The notes under the pieces were generated by a model, which worked only from the letters and a program-made list of their open reading frames with translations, did not search any database and was not told where the DNA came from. This document shows positions 16,697 through 25,960 of a stretch of 64,000 nucleotides of DNA, one piece after another. Each line of letters begins with the position of its first letter. Positions within the stretch are counted from its first letter, which is position 1. This DNA comes from Tepidibacter aestuarii (GTDB lineage Bacteria; Bacillota; Clostridia; Peptostreptococcales; Peptostreptococcaceae): assembly GCF_934924865.1 (NCBI RefSeq), contig NZ_OW235315.1, forward strand, positions 3,100,001 to 3,164,000. Reading direction: 5' to 3'. Both the position numbers and the translations under genes were made by a program.

Positions 16697-17584
16697 TTAG
16701 ACATTCAAATATCTTCTAAGCGAAATAATACTTCCTATTATCCCAACTCCAATTCCCATTACAATAGATATATTTATTAAGCTCTCCATGACCCCTGTTA
16801 CAGGTAAAATATATCCCGAGAAAATAGAGTATGCTGGTAAATCTAATTTTGCATAAAAATAATCATATCCAAAATAAGTAATTGCAAGAGATATTAAAGC
16901 CCCTATTAATCCTAATACCATTCCCTCTATTATAAAAGGCCATCTTATAAACCAATCAGTAGCTCCAACGTACTTCATTATGTTTATTTCTCTTCTTCTT
17001 CCATGTAGTGCTAACTTTATTGTGTTTGAAATTATAAAAAGCGATATCAAAGCTAACATTGCTATTATAAATAGTCCTGATATCTTGACTATATTAGATA
17101 ATTGTATAACTTTTTCTACAACATCGTCGTAGTATTTAACTTCTTTTATACCATCAAATTTATTAACTTGATTTGCTATTTGCTCTGTGTTTTCAATATT
17201 ACTAACTTCTATTATGAATGAGTTATCAAGAGGATTATCTATTCCTTCTAAAAGATATGCATCTTCTCCCCATTTTTCTTTCATTTTATTTAAAGCATCC
17301 TGTTTTGACTCAAATTCTACATTTTGTACTCCATCTATTTGACCTAACTTTTTTTCAAGATTAAATATATGTTGTGATGTCATATCCTCATTTAAATAAA
17401 CTTGAACATTGTCAAATTGCCCTTCAACCATTGATGTAAAATTGTTTATATTTATTACTATACTAAATATTATACTTAGTACAAATAAAGCCGCTGAAAC
17501 AGATCCTATAGATACAAGTGACATAGTAGGATTTCTGAATATTCCTTTAAACCCCTCTTTTATATTATAAATAATACTATTCAT
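16697..17584 (-). CDS. ftsX: Cell division protein FtsX (ABC transporter-like permease)
   Basis: The protein has four membrane segments with a large extracellular loop after the first (about residues 45-165), the FtsX plan. FtsX transmits ATP hydrolysis by FtsE to a peptidoglycan hydrolase outside the cell. I place the start at the ATG (17584) that follows AAAGGGGAAG; a longer frame would begin inside ftsE. With this start it overlaps the ftsE stop by 8 nt, which suggests translational coupling. Confidence 0.94.
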   Translation of the reverse strand: MNSIIYNIKEGFKGIFRNPTMSLVSIGSVSAALFVLSIIFSIVININNFTSMVEGQFDNVQVYLNEDMTSQHIFNLEKKLGQIDGVQNVEFESKQDALNKMKEKWGEDAYLLEGIDNPLDNSFIIEVSNIENTEQIANQVNKFDGIKEVKYYDDVVEKVIQLSNIVKISGLFIIAMLALISLFIISNTIKLALHGRRREINIMKYVGATDWFIRWPFIIEGMVLGLIGALISLAITYFGYDYFYAKLDLPAYSIFSGYILPVTGVMESLINISIVMGIGVGIIGSIISLRRYLNV

Positions 17585-18260
17585 AACTGTAGCTTCCCCT
17601 TTCCTCATCTTTTATGACTATTCCTTTTTTAAGAGCAATAACTCGTTTTTTCATTCTATCAACTAAATCACTTGCATGAGTTGCCATTATTATAGTAGTT
17701 CCTCTTCTATTGATATCAGTTATAATGTTCATTATTTCATTCGAGGTTTGAGGATCTAAATTACCTGTTGGTTCATCCGCAATTATTATAGAAGGGTTAT
17801 TAACTATAGCTCTTGCTATACTAACTCTTTGTTGTTCTCCTCCTGATAATTCTGAAGGATACGATTTTGCTTTTTCACTAAGACCTACCATGCCTAAAAC
17901 AAAAGGAACCCTTCTTCTTATATTTTTACTGTTTTGCCCTATTATCTCCATGGCAAAAGCCACATTTTCATAAACAGTCTTATTCGGAAGTAGTCTAAAA
18001 TCCTGAAAAACAATCCCTATACTTCTTCTATACTTCGGGACCTTTCTCTTCGGAATTTTTCCTATATCCTTTCCATGTACAAGTATTTTCCCACTTGTTA
18101 TATCTTCTTCCTTTAGAAGGGACTTTATAAAAGTAGATTTACCTGCTCCTGATGAACCCACCAAAAATACAAATTCTCCTTTATCAATCTTTAAATTTAT
18201 ATTAAAAAGTGCTAATTTACCATTTTTATAACTCTTACTAACGTCCTTAAATTCTATCAC
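17577..18260 (-). CDS. ftsE: Cell division ATP-binding protein FtsE
   Basis: This 227-aa ABC ATPase has Walker A GSSGAGKS, signature LSGGEQQR, Walker B IIIADEPT and the H-loop MATH. Length and motifs fit FtsE. It is the first gene of the ftsE-ftsX-M23-ctp group. Together these control where and when the M23 hydrolase acts during division or sporulation. Confidence 0.95.
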   Translation of the reverse strand: MIEFKDVSKSYKNGKLALFNINLKIDKGEFVFLVGSSGAGKSTFIKSLLKEEDITSGKILVHGKDIGKIPKRKVPKYRRSIGIVFQDFRLLPNKTVYENVAFAMEIIGQNSKNIRRRVPFVLGMVGLSEKAKSYPSELSGGEQQRVSIARAIVNNPSIIIADEPTGNLDPQTSNEIMNIITDINRRGTTIIMATHASDLVDRMKKRVIALKKGIVIKDEERGSYSYE

Positions 18261-18383
18261 TTACACCAACTCCATCCAAAATTTTGACTTTGACTTCTTT
18301 ATTATAACAATAAATAAGATAAAACTCCAATTCAGATGTTGAAATTAGTTAAATTTAGAACTTTAGATACATAAAAATTTGTC

Positions 18384-18442
18384 TAATTGCTACGCACTGA
18401 CTCATGTCGACAACGATCCCTACGGACTCCATTTCTCAAAAC
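18384..18442 (+). repeat. Dispersed intergenic repeat, divergent intergenic copy
   Basis: GCTACGCACTGACTCATGT, CAACGATCCCTAC and TTTCTCAAAA match the copy at 22588-22646. It lies between the divergent genes ftsE and the 5-formyl-THF cyclo-ligase. The rest of this spacer (18261-18533) shows no gene. Confidence 0.75.
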
Positions 18443-18533
18443 TTATCACAATCCATATATTTCTAATTATTTTAATATATAAAATATATTTAATAGATTA
18501 TTTTGATATAATTGTATAAAGGGGATGATTTTA

Positions 18534-19100
18534 TTGAAAAAAGAATTTAGAAAAAAAGTTATATCAGAAAGAAAAAAACAAAATCAAGACATAATAAACT
18601 CAAACTCAGAATTAATATTTCAAAATTTATTGAAACTAAGTGAAATAAAAGAAGCCAAGAATATAATGGCATACCTTGACTTTAACAACGAAGTAAAAAC
18701 GGATAATATAGTAAATTATTTCTTATCAAAGAACCAAAAAGTTGTAGTTCCAATAACAATACTTGATGAAAAAAAACTTTTATTATCTGAAATAAAGGAT
18801 ATTGAAACGGATGTTTCTATAGGAACTTACGGAATTAGAGAGCCTAAGTCAGGATTTATAAGACCAGTAGAGGCTAAAGAGCTAGACATAGTAATAGTTC
18901 CTGCAGTAGCATATGACATTAATGGATATAGACTCGGTTATGGAGGCGGGTATTACGATAGATTCTTAGAATCTATTAGAGATGACTGTTTAACAATTGG
19001 AATAGCATTTGAAATTCAATTATTTGATAAAATTCCAAAAGAAGATCACGACGCGCAACTGGACTACATAATAACAGAAAAAAGGATAATTAAAATTTAA
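18534..19100 (+). CDS. 5-formyltetrahydrofolate cyclo-ligase
   Basis: The protein converts 5-formyl-THF to 5,10-methenyl-THF with ATP. The signature LGYGGGYYDRF near residue 140 and the basic N-terminal KKEFRKKVISERK are typical of the MTHFS/YgfA family, and the length (188 aa) fits. I prefer the TTG at 18534, 9-10 nt after AAAGGGG; the ATG at 18525 directly abuts that site. It converges on the Lon-like gene, with a 4-nt overlap of the 3' ends. Confidence 0.92.
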   Translation: MKKEFRKKVISERKKQNQDIINSNSELIFQNLLKLSEIKEAKNIMAYLDFNNEVKTDNIVNYFLSKNQKVVVPITILDEKKLLLSEIKDIETDVSIGTYGIREPKSGFIRPVEAKELDIVIVPAVAYDINGYRLGYGGGYYDRFLESIRDDCLTIGIAFEIQLFDKIPKEDHDAQLDYIITEKRIIKI

Positions 19101-21466
19101 TTATCCTTTTCATCCTTATCTTCTTCATCTATTAATTCATCTAAAGCTTTATTTACTCTTTCATCTATTTCACTTTCACAAAGTCCTGTAAGAACTTCAA
19201 GGCCCTCGCTTATATTTGATACTGCATATATATGAAACACTCCATCTTTAACAGCCTGTATTATTTCATCGTTTAACATAAGATTCTTTACATTTTGTAT
19301 AGGAATCATAACACCTTGATCTCCTGTAAGACCTTTTATTTTACATACATCAAAGAAACCTTCAATCTTTTGATTTACTCCTCCTATAGGCTGTATCTCA
19401 CCCTTTTGACTAACCGACCCTGTAACTGCAATATTTTGCTTAACAGGAACAGATGCAATGCTGGATATTATTACGTAAAGTTCTGTACTTGAAGCACTGT
19501 CTCCATCTATACCAGAATAATTTTGTTCAAACGTTATAGATGTATTAAGTGATAATTGTCTTTCTTTACCGTATTTTTCACCTAAATATCCACTTAATAT
19601 CAGTACTCCCTTATCATGTATACTTCCACTGTGCTTGATTTCTCTTTCTATATTTATTATTCCACGCTTTCCTCTATAAGTAGATGCTGTTATTCTAGAT
19701 GGTTTTCCAAATGAATATTCTCCTGTACCCATTACAGCTAATCCATTTATTTGGCCTACCTTATCACCTTCTACATTTAAAATAAGGGTTTCATCTTCAA
19801 ACATTTCATTAAGCTTTTGTTCATACTTATTGTTTCTATATTTTTTAGACTGTATTGCTTTTTTGACATCCTTATCTGTAACATATTCTGAATTCTCATC
19901 GCTCAAATTTTCTGCCTCATAAAGAATATCTACTATTTGATTAAACCTAGCTGTCAACTTTTGTTTGTTCTCACATATTCGGGAGCTATATTCTATAATC
20001 TTAAGAACAGCCTTTTTATCAAAATGCTTCAAACCTTCTTTTTCACAATGAGATGAAATAAATCTAGCTACCTTATATATATTTTCTTCATTTCTATCTA
20101 CTTCAACATCAAAATCAGCCATGACCTTAAAAAGCTTTGCAAAATCTTCATCATACGCATATAAAAGATTGTAAATACGATTATCTCCTATTAGGATAAC
20201 CTTTATATCCACATCTATAGGCTCTGGCTTTAATGTCGATGTAACTATATATCCATATTGCTTGTTTAGTGTTTCTATATTTATCTTTCCAGTTTTTAAA
20301 GTTCGCTTAAGTGCTTCCCATGCAAATGGATGAGAAAACAAATCCTTTACATTCAATATCAAAAATCCTTCGTTTGCTTTGTGAATAGCACCAGGTTTTA
20401 GTTCCATAAAGCTTGTAGTAAGAACTCCTATTTCATTTTTATACTCTATCATACCAGTTAAATTATAATAAGTTGGATTAGTCTCATTTATAACCCTACA
20501 TCCTTTTTGCTCACTATTGTCTATAAATAAATTAACATGATACCTTATAAAGAATTTACTATCATCTTTTTGCATAAATCCAAATATATTTTGTTCAGCT
20601 TCTTTTTTAGGCTTAAACTTATCTATATTCTCTACCATATCGTCCTTCATATCATGTAGGAAGTTTAGCTTTTTCTCATTGTATCCATAATTCTCTATTA
20701 GTATATTTATATAAAAGCTTATTATGCTCTCTCCAATTTTTTTGTCTAAATTAGATATCTCATTTTTAAATTCTTCTTCTATTTCTTTTATTTTCTTTAA
20801 ATATTCACCTATATCATTGTTTAACCTAGCAGCACTTTGTCTTATATTATTTAGCTGCATTTGAGATAACTTTTTATACTCTTCATCTTCCATCGGAGTA
20901 TTGTCTTCCTTTAAAGGAATACTTACCAAACCTCTTTGTGTTATCTGGAATGTAAATCCTTTTGATCTTGCAAATTCATTTAATTCATTTATAACAGCTT
21001 GAGTCATAGTCTCATGCTCTATTGTTATAGCTTTATTTCTATCTTCATATTCTCTGGATTCAAATGTTCTTGGAATGTCCGATCTTAACTTTTCCAAGAC
21101 ATCCTCTACATCCTTTTTAAATTTTTTACCATTACCTGCTCTAAATTTAAGAGATATAGGTTCATTAGGACTCTTGTAATTGTAGACATAAACATAGTCA
21201 AATTTATCTCTTTTATATCTAGCTATCTTTTCTATCATAGACATTGTATAACTAGTTCTTCCCGTACCACTCATACCAGCTACATATACATTGTACCCTC
21301 TTCTTTTCATGTTAAGCCCAAAATCCATGGCACAGACAGCTCTATCCTGCCCTATGATACCCTTAAGCGGACTTATATCCTCTGTTGTCTCAAAATCCAA
21401 TTTATCAATATCATATTCATTTTTCAAATCGTTTATACCAATTTTGAACTTGTCTATAGTTTTCAT
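19097..21466 (-). CDS. Lon-like ATP-dependent protease (LonB/YcbZ type)
   Basis: The 789-aa protein has an AAA+ region with a Walker A-like GMSGTGRTS (about residues 63-71), where Arg replaces the usual Lys as in YcbZ-type Lon homologues. A long helical insertion (about 195-300) follows. The C-terminal S16 domain has the catalytic Ser in DGDSASSTEL and Lys in GGVNQKIEG. It lacks the classical Lon N-terminal domain. The start ATG follows AAAAAGGAG. It may be a soluble quality-control protease; substrates are unknown. Confidence 0.9.
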   Translation of the reverse strand: MKTIDKFKIGINDLKNEYDIDKLDFETTEDISPLKGIIGQDRAVCAMDFGLNMKRRGYNVYVAGMSGTGRTSYTMSMIEKIARYKRDKFDYVYVYNYKSPNEPISLKFRAGNGKKFKKDVEDVLEKLRSDIPRTFESREYEDRNKAITIEHETMTQAVINELNEFARSKGFTFQITQRGLVSIPLKEDNTPMEDEEYKKLSQMQLNNIRQSAARLNNDIGEYLKKIKEIEEEFKNEISNLDKKIGESIISFYINILIENYGYNEKKLNFLHDMKDDMVENIDKFKPKKEAEQNIFGFMQKDDSKFFIRYHVNLFIDNSEQKGCRVINETNPTYYNLTGMIEYKNEIGVLTTSFMELKPGAIHKANEGFLILNVKDLFSHPFAWEALKRTLKTGKINIETLNKQYGYIVTSTLKPEPIDVDIKVILIGDNRIYNLLYAYDEDFAKLFKVMADFDVEVDRNEENIYKVARFISSHCEKEGLKHFDKKAVLKIIEYSSRICENKQKLTARFNQIVDILYEAENLSDENSEYVTDKDVKKAIQSKKYRNNKYEQKLNEMFEDETLILNVEGDKVGQINGLAVMGTGEYSFGKPSRITASTYRGKRGIINIEREIKHSGSIHDKGVLILSGYLGEKYGKERQLSLNTSITFEQNYSGIDGDSASSTELYVIISSIASVPVKQNIAVTGSVSQKGEIQPIGGVNQKIEGFFDVCKIKGLTGDQGVMIPIQNVKNLMLNDEIIQAVKDGVFHIYAVSNISEGLEVLTGLCESEIDERVNKALDELIDEEDKDEKDN

Positions 21467-21540
21467 AAAAAACTCCTTTTTTAAGTTTTCATATTAATCT
21501 TAATTTTTATTATTTTTACCCAAAAATCTAAAAAAAAAAC

Positions 21541-21563
21541 TGCTTACAAAATATTTGTAAGCA
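21541..21563. terminator. Terminator between the prcB-like and Lon-like genes
   Basis: TGCTTACAAA pairs with TTTGTAAGCA, with T-runs on both strands. It lies after the minus-strand prcB-like gene and before the start of the Lon-like gene. Confidence 0.8.
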
Positions 21564-21652
21564 ATTTTTTTATCTTTAATCAAATTATAATATTTTAAAC
21601 TTATGTATACCGTAGATGAATGAACAAAAGTGGCAAATCTTTAAAATAAATT

Positions 21653-22081
21653 TTATTTATCCTCAAACGTACTAATCAATTCTACCTTATCAGGAAGCTC
21701 TGCTAAAGTACTTTCAACTACTATGTACGGATGAGAATCTTCTGGTTTTTTATAAACAGAATAAACCTTCATATTCATCTTGTCATCTTCTTTGACCATT
21801 TCTATTTTGTCTATCTCAACTCCGTAATCTTTATTTTCTCCTCTTGTAACTATTACGTATACTTTATCCTTAATCTTACAAGCAAGAGCTCTTTCTTCAT
21901 TAACGTATTTCGGCATTATATCAAGTATTTTATCTGGTATACTGTCTCTTTCTACCACAGTAAACTCTACAGCTTCAGCCTTATCACCTAAAAATTTGGG
22001 AACTACTAAAAATCCCCCAACAACTAGTATAATCGCGATAATTCCATACAATACCGCCTTAGTGTTCCATTTAATTTTCAA
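21653..22081 (-). CDS. Membrane-anchored PrcB-like protein
   Basis: The 142-aa protein has one N-terminal membrane helix (about residues 10-30) and an extracellular domain. The segment KVYVIVTRGENKDYGVEI, followed by beta-strands and a HPYIVVES stretch, resembles the PrcB C-terminal domain found in protease complex subunits. The match is by eye and moderate. It is monocistronic, ahead of its own terminator. Confidence 0.6.
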   Translation of the reverse strand: MKIKWNTKAVLYGIIAIILVVGGFLVVPKFLGDKAEAVEFTVVERDSIPDKILDIMPKYVNEERALACKIKDKVYVIVTRGENKDYGVEIDKIEMVKEDDKMNMKVYSVYKKPEDSHPYIVVESTLAELPDKVELISTFEDK

Positions 22082-22245
22082 ACCATATCACCTCCAAATC
22101 TTTTTATAATTATATGAATATGATTTGAATATTAGAACTTCCCAGATATTCAAAAAGATATGTCTATGTAATATTTTTAATCACATTTTCTTTACCCCTG
22201 AATATACTAGTAAAGTGTATCTTATTTTTAATCGGGAGTGATTTT

Positions 22246-22578
22246 ATGAAAAACAAAACAAAGGAACTAGTAGAACTTATTTGTAAGACCGATGAATTTA
22301 AAAGACTTAAAAATGCAAAGAAAAATATAGATAAAAATAAAAACCTAAAAAAACAAGTAGAAGACTTTAAAAAAAGACAATTAAAAATTCAAAAATCAAA
22401 ACTATCAAAGGAACAATTAAACTCGGAAATGACGAGACTTGACCATGATTTCAAAGTTCTACACGAAATACCTCAAGTTAATGAATTTTTTAAGTCTACC
22501 CAAGAATTTAACTCCATGATGTTCAATTTATTCAAGGAAATCAATATACTTCTCGATTCAAGGTTAAATTCAAAATAA
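22246..22578 (+). CDS. YlbF/YmcA family protein
   Basis: The 110-aa all-helical protein has the pattern of the Com_YlbF family: DEFKRLKNAKKNID, then a KK-rich helix, then IPQVNEFFKSTQEFN and an amphipathic C-terminal helix. In Bacillus such proteins form the Y-complex that affects RNase Y, competence and sporulation. The RBS is GGGAGTG. Which paralogue this is cannot be told. Confidence 0.75.
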   Translation: MKNKTKELVELICKTDEFKRLKNAKKNIDKNKNLKKQVEDFKKRQLKIQKSKLSKEQLNSEMTRLDHDFKVLHEIPQVNEFFKSTQEFNSMMFNLFKEINILLDSRLNSK

Positions 22579-22587
22579 AATTCCGTC

Positions 22588-22646
22588 TATTCGCTACGCA
22601 CTGACTCATGTTGCCAACGATCCCTATGGGCTCCGTTGCTCAAAAT
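22588..22646 (+). repeat. Dispersed intergenic repeat after the ylbF-like gene
   Basis: This copy is well preserved: TTCGCTACGCACTGACTCATG, TTGCCAACGATCCCTATGGG and CTCCGTTGCTCAAAA follow one another. The CCC-TAT-GGG core can form a small hairpin. It starts 10 bp past the stop of the ylbF-like gene. Confidence 0.8.
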
Positions 22647-22732
22647 AATTGCAAATGTAAATATTTAATCAATGTTACCCACATATTCAAAACTATATAA
22701 TTCCTATAGAATAAAATAAAGAGGTGATTAAT

Positions 22733-24535
22733 TTGAGTTCATTAAGAGATAGAAAGTACAAAGATGATTTACCCCTCAATACCGTAAACAAAATAAGAAA
22801 AATACTTTCCGACTTAGGAATTACTACAATAGAAACGGATTGGAAAAACTCAGCTAAAGGATTTTGTTCTGTAAGAGTCCAAATTGCAAATACTTCAATT
22901 GCAACTAACGGAAAAGGAACTTCTCATGAATACGCTCTTGCCAGTGCTTATGCAGAACTTATGGAAAGAATCCAAAACCAGACTTTCTTTAGATTAAACG
23001 ACACCTTAAGCGAAAGTGCCATGTCATATAAAGATTTTTATTATGCTCCTGATGAAGAGTACCTAAGTGTAGATGACTTTATAAAAAGAAATGACGAATG
23101 GTGCTTATATCAGCTAAGTAAAATCAGCTCTAAAAAAGATAAATACGAACTGTTAAATAAATGGGCAAAAACATCTTATGAGCATACACCGCTTGATTTT
23201 GTAAGCATTCCTTATAAAAATTTAAATACTAATAAACTATCGTACATACCCGTTAACATGGTATCAAAAATATATATGTCAAACGGAATGTGTGCAGGAA
23301 ATACATTTGAAGAAGCATTAATCCAAGGCATATCCGAAGTTTTAGAAAGACATGTCAATCAAGTTATAATAAAGGAAAAAATAACTCCGCCAGATATACC
23401 TAGAACATATATACAAAAATTCCCCAAATTAGATTCAATGATAACTCAAATAGAGTCTAAAGGTAACTACAAAGTTGTAATAAAAGACTGTTCATTAAAT
23501 GAAAATTATCCAGTGCTAGCTGCTATATTTATAAATAAAGATAATCAAAACTACTTTATTAAATTCGGCTCTCACCCAGTATTTGAAATATCACTAGAAA
23601 GAACTTTAACTGAGCTTTTACAAGGTCAGGATATCAGTAATATGATGGGTCTTAAAGAGTATTCACACAAAAGTAATGTCTCTGATGAGTATCAGAATTT
23701 ACTTGGAATACTAGTTAATGGCTCTGGATATTATCCAAGTGAATTTTTTAGTTCAAATTCAGATTATGATTTTAATGAATTTGAAGATACTTCAGATTTA
23801 GATAACAAAGAAATGTTAAATCATGTTACAAAACTATTAAATGATAAAGGCTTTAATATATTTGTTAGAGATTGTTCTTTTTTAGATTTTCCTTCTTATC
23901 ATGTAATAGTTCCAGGCCTTAGCGAAGTAGATAAATTCGATGATACGGACTCACTAGATTACTATATAAAATTTATTCAAATAAAAAAACATATAAAAAA
24001 TCTACGCAATTTATCAAATCAAGAAATTACAGATTTAATAGATTTAATAAATGAAGTTGGGTATAGTCCAAATGCATCTGTAACGCAAATATTGAATCTA
24101 GATAATGATAATAATATACCTTGGTATTATTCCAACATGGAATTATTCTTAAGTGCATTAAATTATAATCAAAAATACTTTGAGAAATCTTACAATCACT
24201 TCAACAAATATTTAAAATCTTTAAATCCAAAATATTGTAATAAAAATATTATAAATCACTATAAATGTGTTAGAGATTATATATCTATGCGTGATGATAA
24301 TATAGACGATGAAAATATAGAAAAAAATCTAAAACTATTTTATAATAATAATTCAGTCAATAGTGTTATAAGTGAATTTAAATACCCAGAAAACATATTG
24401 AATATAAACTATATAGATGAATATAACTATAGAAATGAAAAAATATCTAGTAATCCAAATGATATTATATATAAATCATTAAAAGACAGATATATATTAT
24501 CGAATGTAAACCAAAAGAGCTTATCTTTAGATTAA
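22733..24535 (+). CDS. ycaO: YcaO family protein, full-length E. coli YcaO type
   Basis: The 600-aa protein aligns by eye along its length with E. coli YcaO: NGKGTSHEYALASAYAELMER, VNMVSKIYMSNGMCAGNT, EVLERHVNQ and LERTLTELLQGQ, followed by a helical TPR-like C-terminal part (about 440-600). YcaO enzymes use ATP to activate backbone amides. E. coli YcaO is linked to methylthiolation of ribosomal protein S12. No precursor-peptide or other azole/thioamide biosynthesis gene is adjacent, so a housekeeping role is likelier than peptide natural-product synthesis. The TTG at 22733 follows AGAGGTG; the GTG at 22724 lies inside that site. Confidence 0.9.
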   Translation: MSSLRDRKYKDDLPLNTVNKIRKILSDLGITTIETDWKNSAKGFCSVRVQIANTSIATNGKGTSHEYALASAYAELMERIQNQTFFRLNDTLSESAMSYKDFYYAPDEEYLSVDDFIKRNDEWCLYQLSKISSKKDKYELLNKWAKTSYEHTPLDFVSIPYKNLNTNKLSYIPVNMVSKIYMSNGMCAGNTFEEALIQGISEVLERHVNQVIIKEKITPPDIPRTYIQKFPKLDSMITQIESKGNYKVVIKDCSLNENYPVLAAIFINKDNQNYFIKFGSHPVFEISLERTLTELLQGQDISNMMGLKEYSHKSNVSDEYQNLLGILVNGSGYYPSEFFSSNSDYDFNEFEDTSDLDNKEMLNHVTKLLNDKGFNIFVRDCSFLDFPSYHVIVPGLSEVDKFDDTDSLDYYIKFIQIKKHIKNLRNLSNQEITDLIDLINEVGYSPNASVTQILNLDNDNNIPWYYSNMELFLSALNYNQKYFEKSYNHFNKYLKSLNPKYCNKNIINHYKCVRDYISMRDDNIDDENIEKNLKLFYNNNSVNSVISEFKYPENILNINYIDEYNYRNEKISSNPNDIIYKSLKDRYILSNVNQKSLSLD

Positions 24536-24552
24536 TCTAAAGATAAGCTCTT
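24515..24552. terminator. Perfect bidirectional terminator overlapping the ycaO stop
   Basis: Two 18-nt arms (AAGAGCTTATCTTTAGAT and its inverse) are separated by 2 nt. The ycaO stop codon lies inside. It serves ycaO and the convergent 97-aa gene. Confidence 0.85.
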
Positions 24553-24556
24553 CCAT

Positions 24557-24850
24557 TTATATAACTTCTATATCTTTAATTTTTGTAACTATATTATTTC
24601 GAATGCTTTCTATTTTATCTTCATCTATATTATCTACCATCTCTTTTAAATGAGAATTTTTAGTTTTTCTATCCAATCCTAAAGATTTCAATTTATTCTC
24701 GTTTAAGTCTTCTAAAATAGTAATCACTTCATTATTTATGTACTCGTTCATAGCTGCTTCATTTTCTACTAATTCACTTAGGATTCTTTCATTTTCCATT
24801 TCATTAACATTAACTTCCAAGTTGATGACTATCTTAATTTGTCTTGACAT
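24557..24850 (-). CDS. Conserved-looking small protein of unknown function (97 aa)
   Basis: I do not recognise this family. The protein is acidic and probably helical, with a beta-strand start RQIKIVINLEVNVNE. No cysteines, signal peptide or membrane segments are seen. The start at 24850 (MSRQIK) is set by GGAGGAG 6 nt upstream; the in-frame ATG at 24865 overlaps that site. Confidence 0.65.
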   Translation of the reverse strand: MSRQIKIVINLEVNVNEMENERILSELVENEAAMNEYINNEVITILEDLNENKLKSLGLDRKTKNSHLKEMVDNIDEDKIESIRNNIVTKIKDIEVI

Positions 24851-25007
24851 ATAGAACTCCTCCATCGATTAATTTTGTATAAAAAGTAACAAGATAATTA
24901 TATACTATTAATCGATAAATGAGCACCAAAGTTAACATGTAATTTCTACCATTAATTCAACTTATAGTGTGTTTTTATCTCTAAAGAACTAGAGTATCAA
25001 CTATTTT

Positions 25008-25068
25008 TAAGCAACAGAGTCGTAAGACTTGTTGGCGCCATGAGCCATGCGTTAGCATGAAGCGAATT
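25008..25068 (-). repeat. Dispersed intergenic repeat after dppC
   Basis: GCAACAGAGTCGTAAGACTTG, GGCGCCATGAGCCATGC and TTAGCATGAAGCGAATTTT match the copy at 6491-6553. It lies in the 3' untranslated region of dppC. AGTC-TTAC-GACT on the opposite strand is a small hairpin. Confidence 0.8.
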
Positions 25069-25959
25069 TTATATATTATTGAATCTTCTATTACTTTTAA
25101 CCCTTATGTGTTCCCCTATATTAGTTATGCAAAATATAGTGCTTATCATAAATACACCCGGAAATAAAGCTACCCACCATTTATTTAAAAGTATACTCTC
25201 TCTAGCGTCCATAAGCATAGAACCCCAAGATGGTAGATCTATAGGAAGTCCTAATCCTAAAAAGCTTAGTGTAGTCTCTGCCATAATTGCATTAGCTGAA
25301 TTTACTGCTGACATGTATATTATGCTAGTCATATAATTAGGTATCAAATGCTTCTTCATTATGTATATAAAATCCGCACCCATGATCTTAGATGCTAAGA
25401 CAAACTCTCTTTGCTTTAATTCAAGTACTTCACCTCTTACTATCTTCGCTATATTCATCCAGCTAGTTATGCTTATTACAAATATAATACTGCTAACCTT
25501 ATTACTTTGAAGTATCGCTTGAATAAGTGTCATTATCAGCAAAGACGGAATACTGATCATTATATCTATAAACCTCATCATAATATCATCTATAATACCA
25601 CCACAATATCCACTTATACTTCCATATACAGCTCCTATTACAGTAGATATAACCATAGATAATACCCCTATAATAATAGATATTCTTCCTCCATATAAAA
25701 CTCTTGAAAATATATCTCTACCTAAATGATCTGTTCCAAATATATGTCCTTCAGACGGCGACATAAATATCTTAGATAACTCCATATTAGTTGGATCTAT
25801 ATTCGTAATTAAAGGTGCCAACATGCATGAAGATACTATTATAAACAATACAAGAGGTGAAAGAAATATATCTCCTTTAAATTTTAAATTCTTAAAAGAA
25901 AATTTCTTCTTTTCTATATTATTAGTTTCTCTTAAAACTCCAATAGGGGTAAAATCCAT
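25069..25959 (-). CDS. Oligopeptide/dipeptide-type ABC permease, DppC-like
   Basis: The 296-aa membrane protein has the OppC_N motif (about residues 25-75, FLSPLVLFIIVSSCMLAPL, GTDHLGRDIFSRVLYGGR) and the inner-membrane ATPase contact loop near AETTLSFLGLGLP. It follows dppB by 1 nt. It imports peptides, nickel chelates or related solutes; the substrate cannot be told. No ATPase gene is next to it. Confidence 0.9.
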   Translation of the reverse strand: MDFTPIGVLRETNNIEKKKFSFKNLKFKGDIFLSPLVLFIIVSSCMLAPLITNIDPTNMELSKIFMSPSEGHIFGTDHLGRDIFSRVLYGGRISIIIGVLSMVISTVIGAVYGSISGYCGGIIDDIMMRFIDIMISIPSLLIMTLIQAILQSNKVSSIIFVISITSWMNIAKIVRGEVLELKQREFVLASKIMGADFIYIMKKHLIPNYMTSIIYMSAVNSANAIMAETTLSFLGLGLPIDLPSWGSMLMDARESILLNKWWVALFPGVFMISTIFCITNIGEHIRVKSNRRFNNI

Positions 25960-25960
25960 T

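Noticed and set aside
22733..24535. YcaO as part of a peptide natural-product cluster
   Set aside because: No precursor peptide, dehydrogenase or transporter gene is adjacent, and the full E. coli-type C-terminal part is present.
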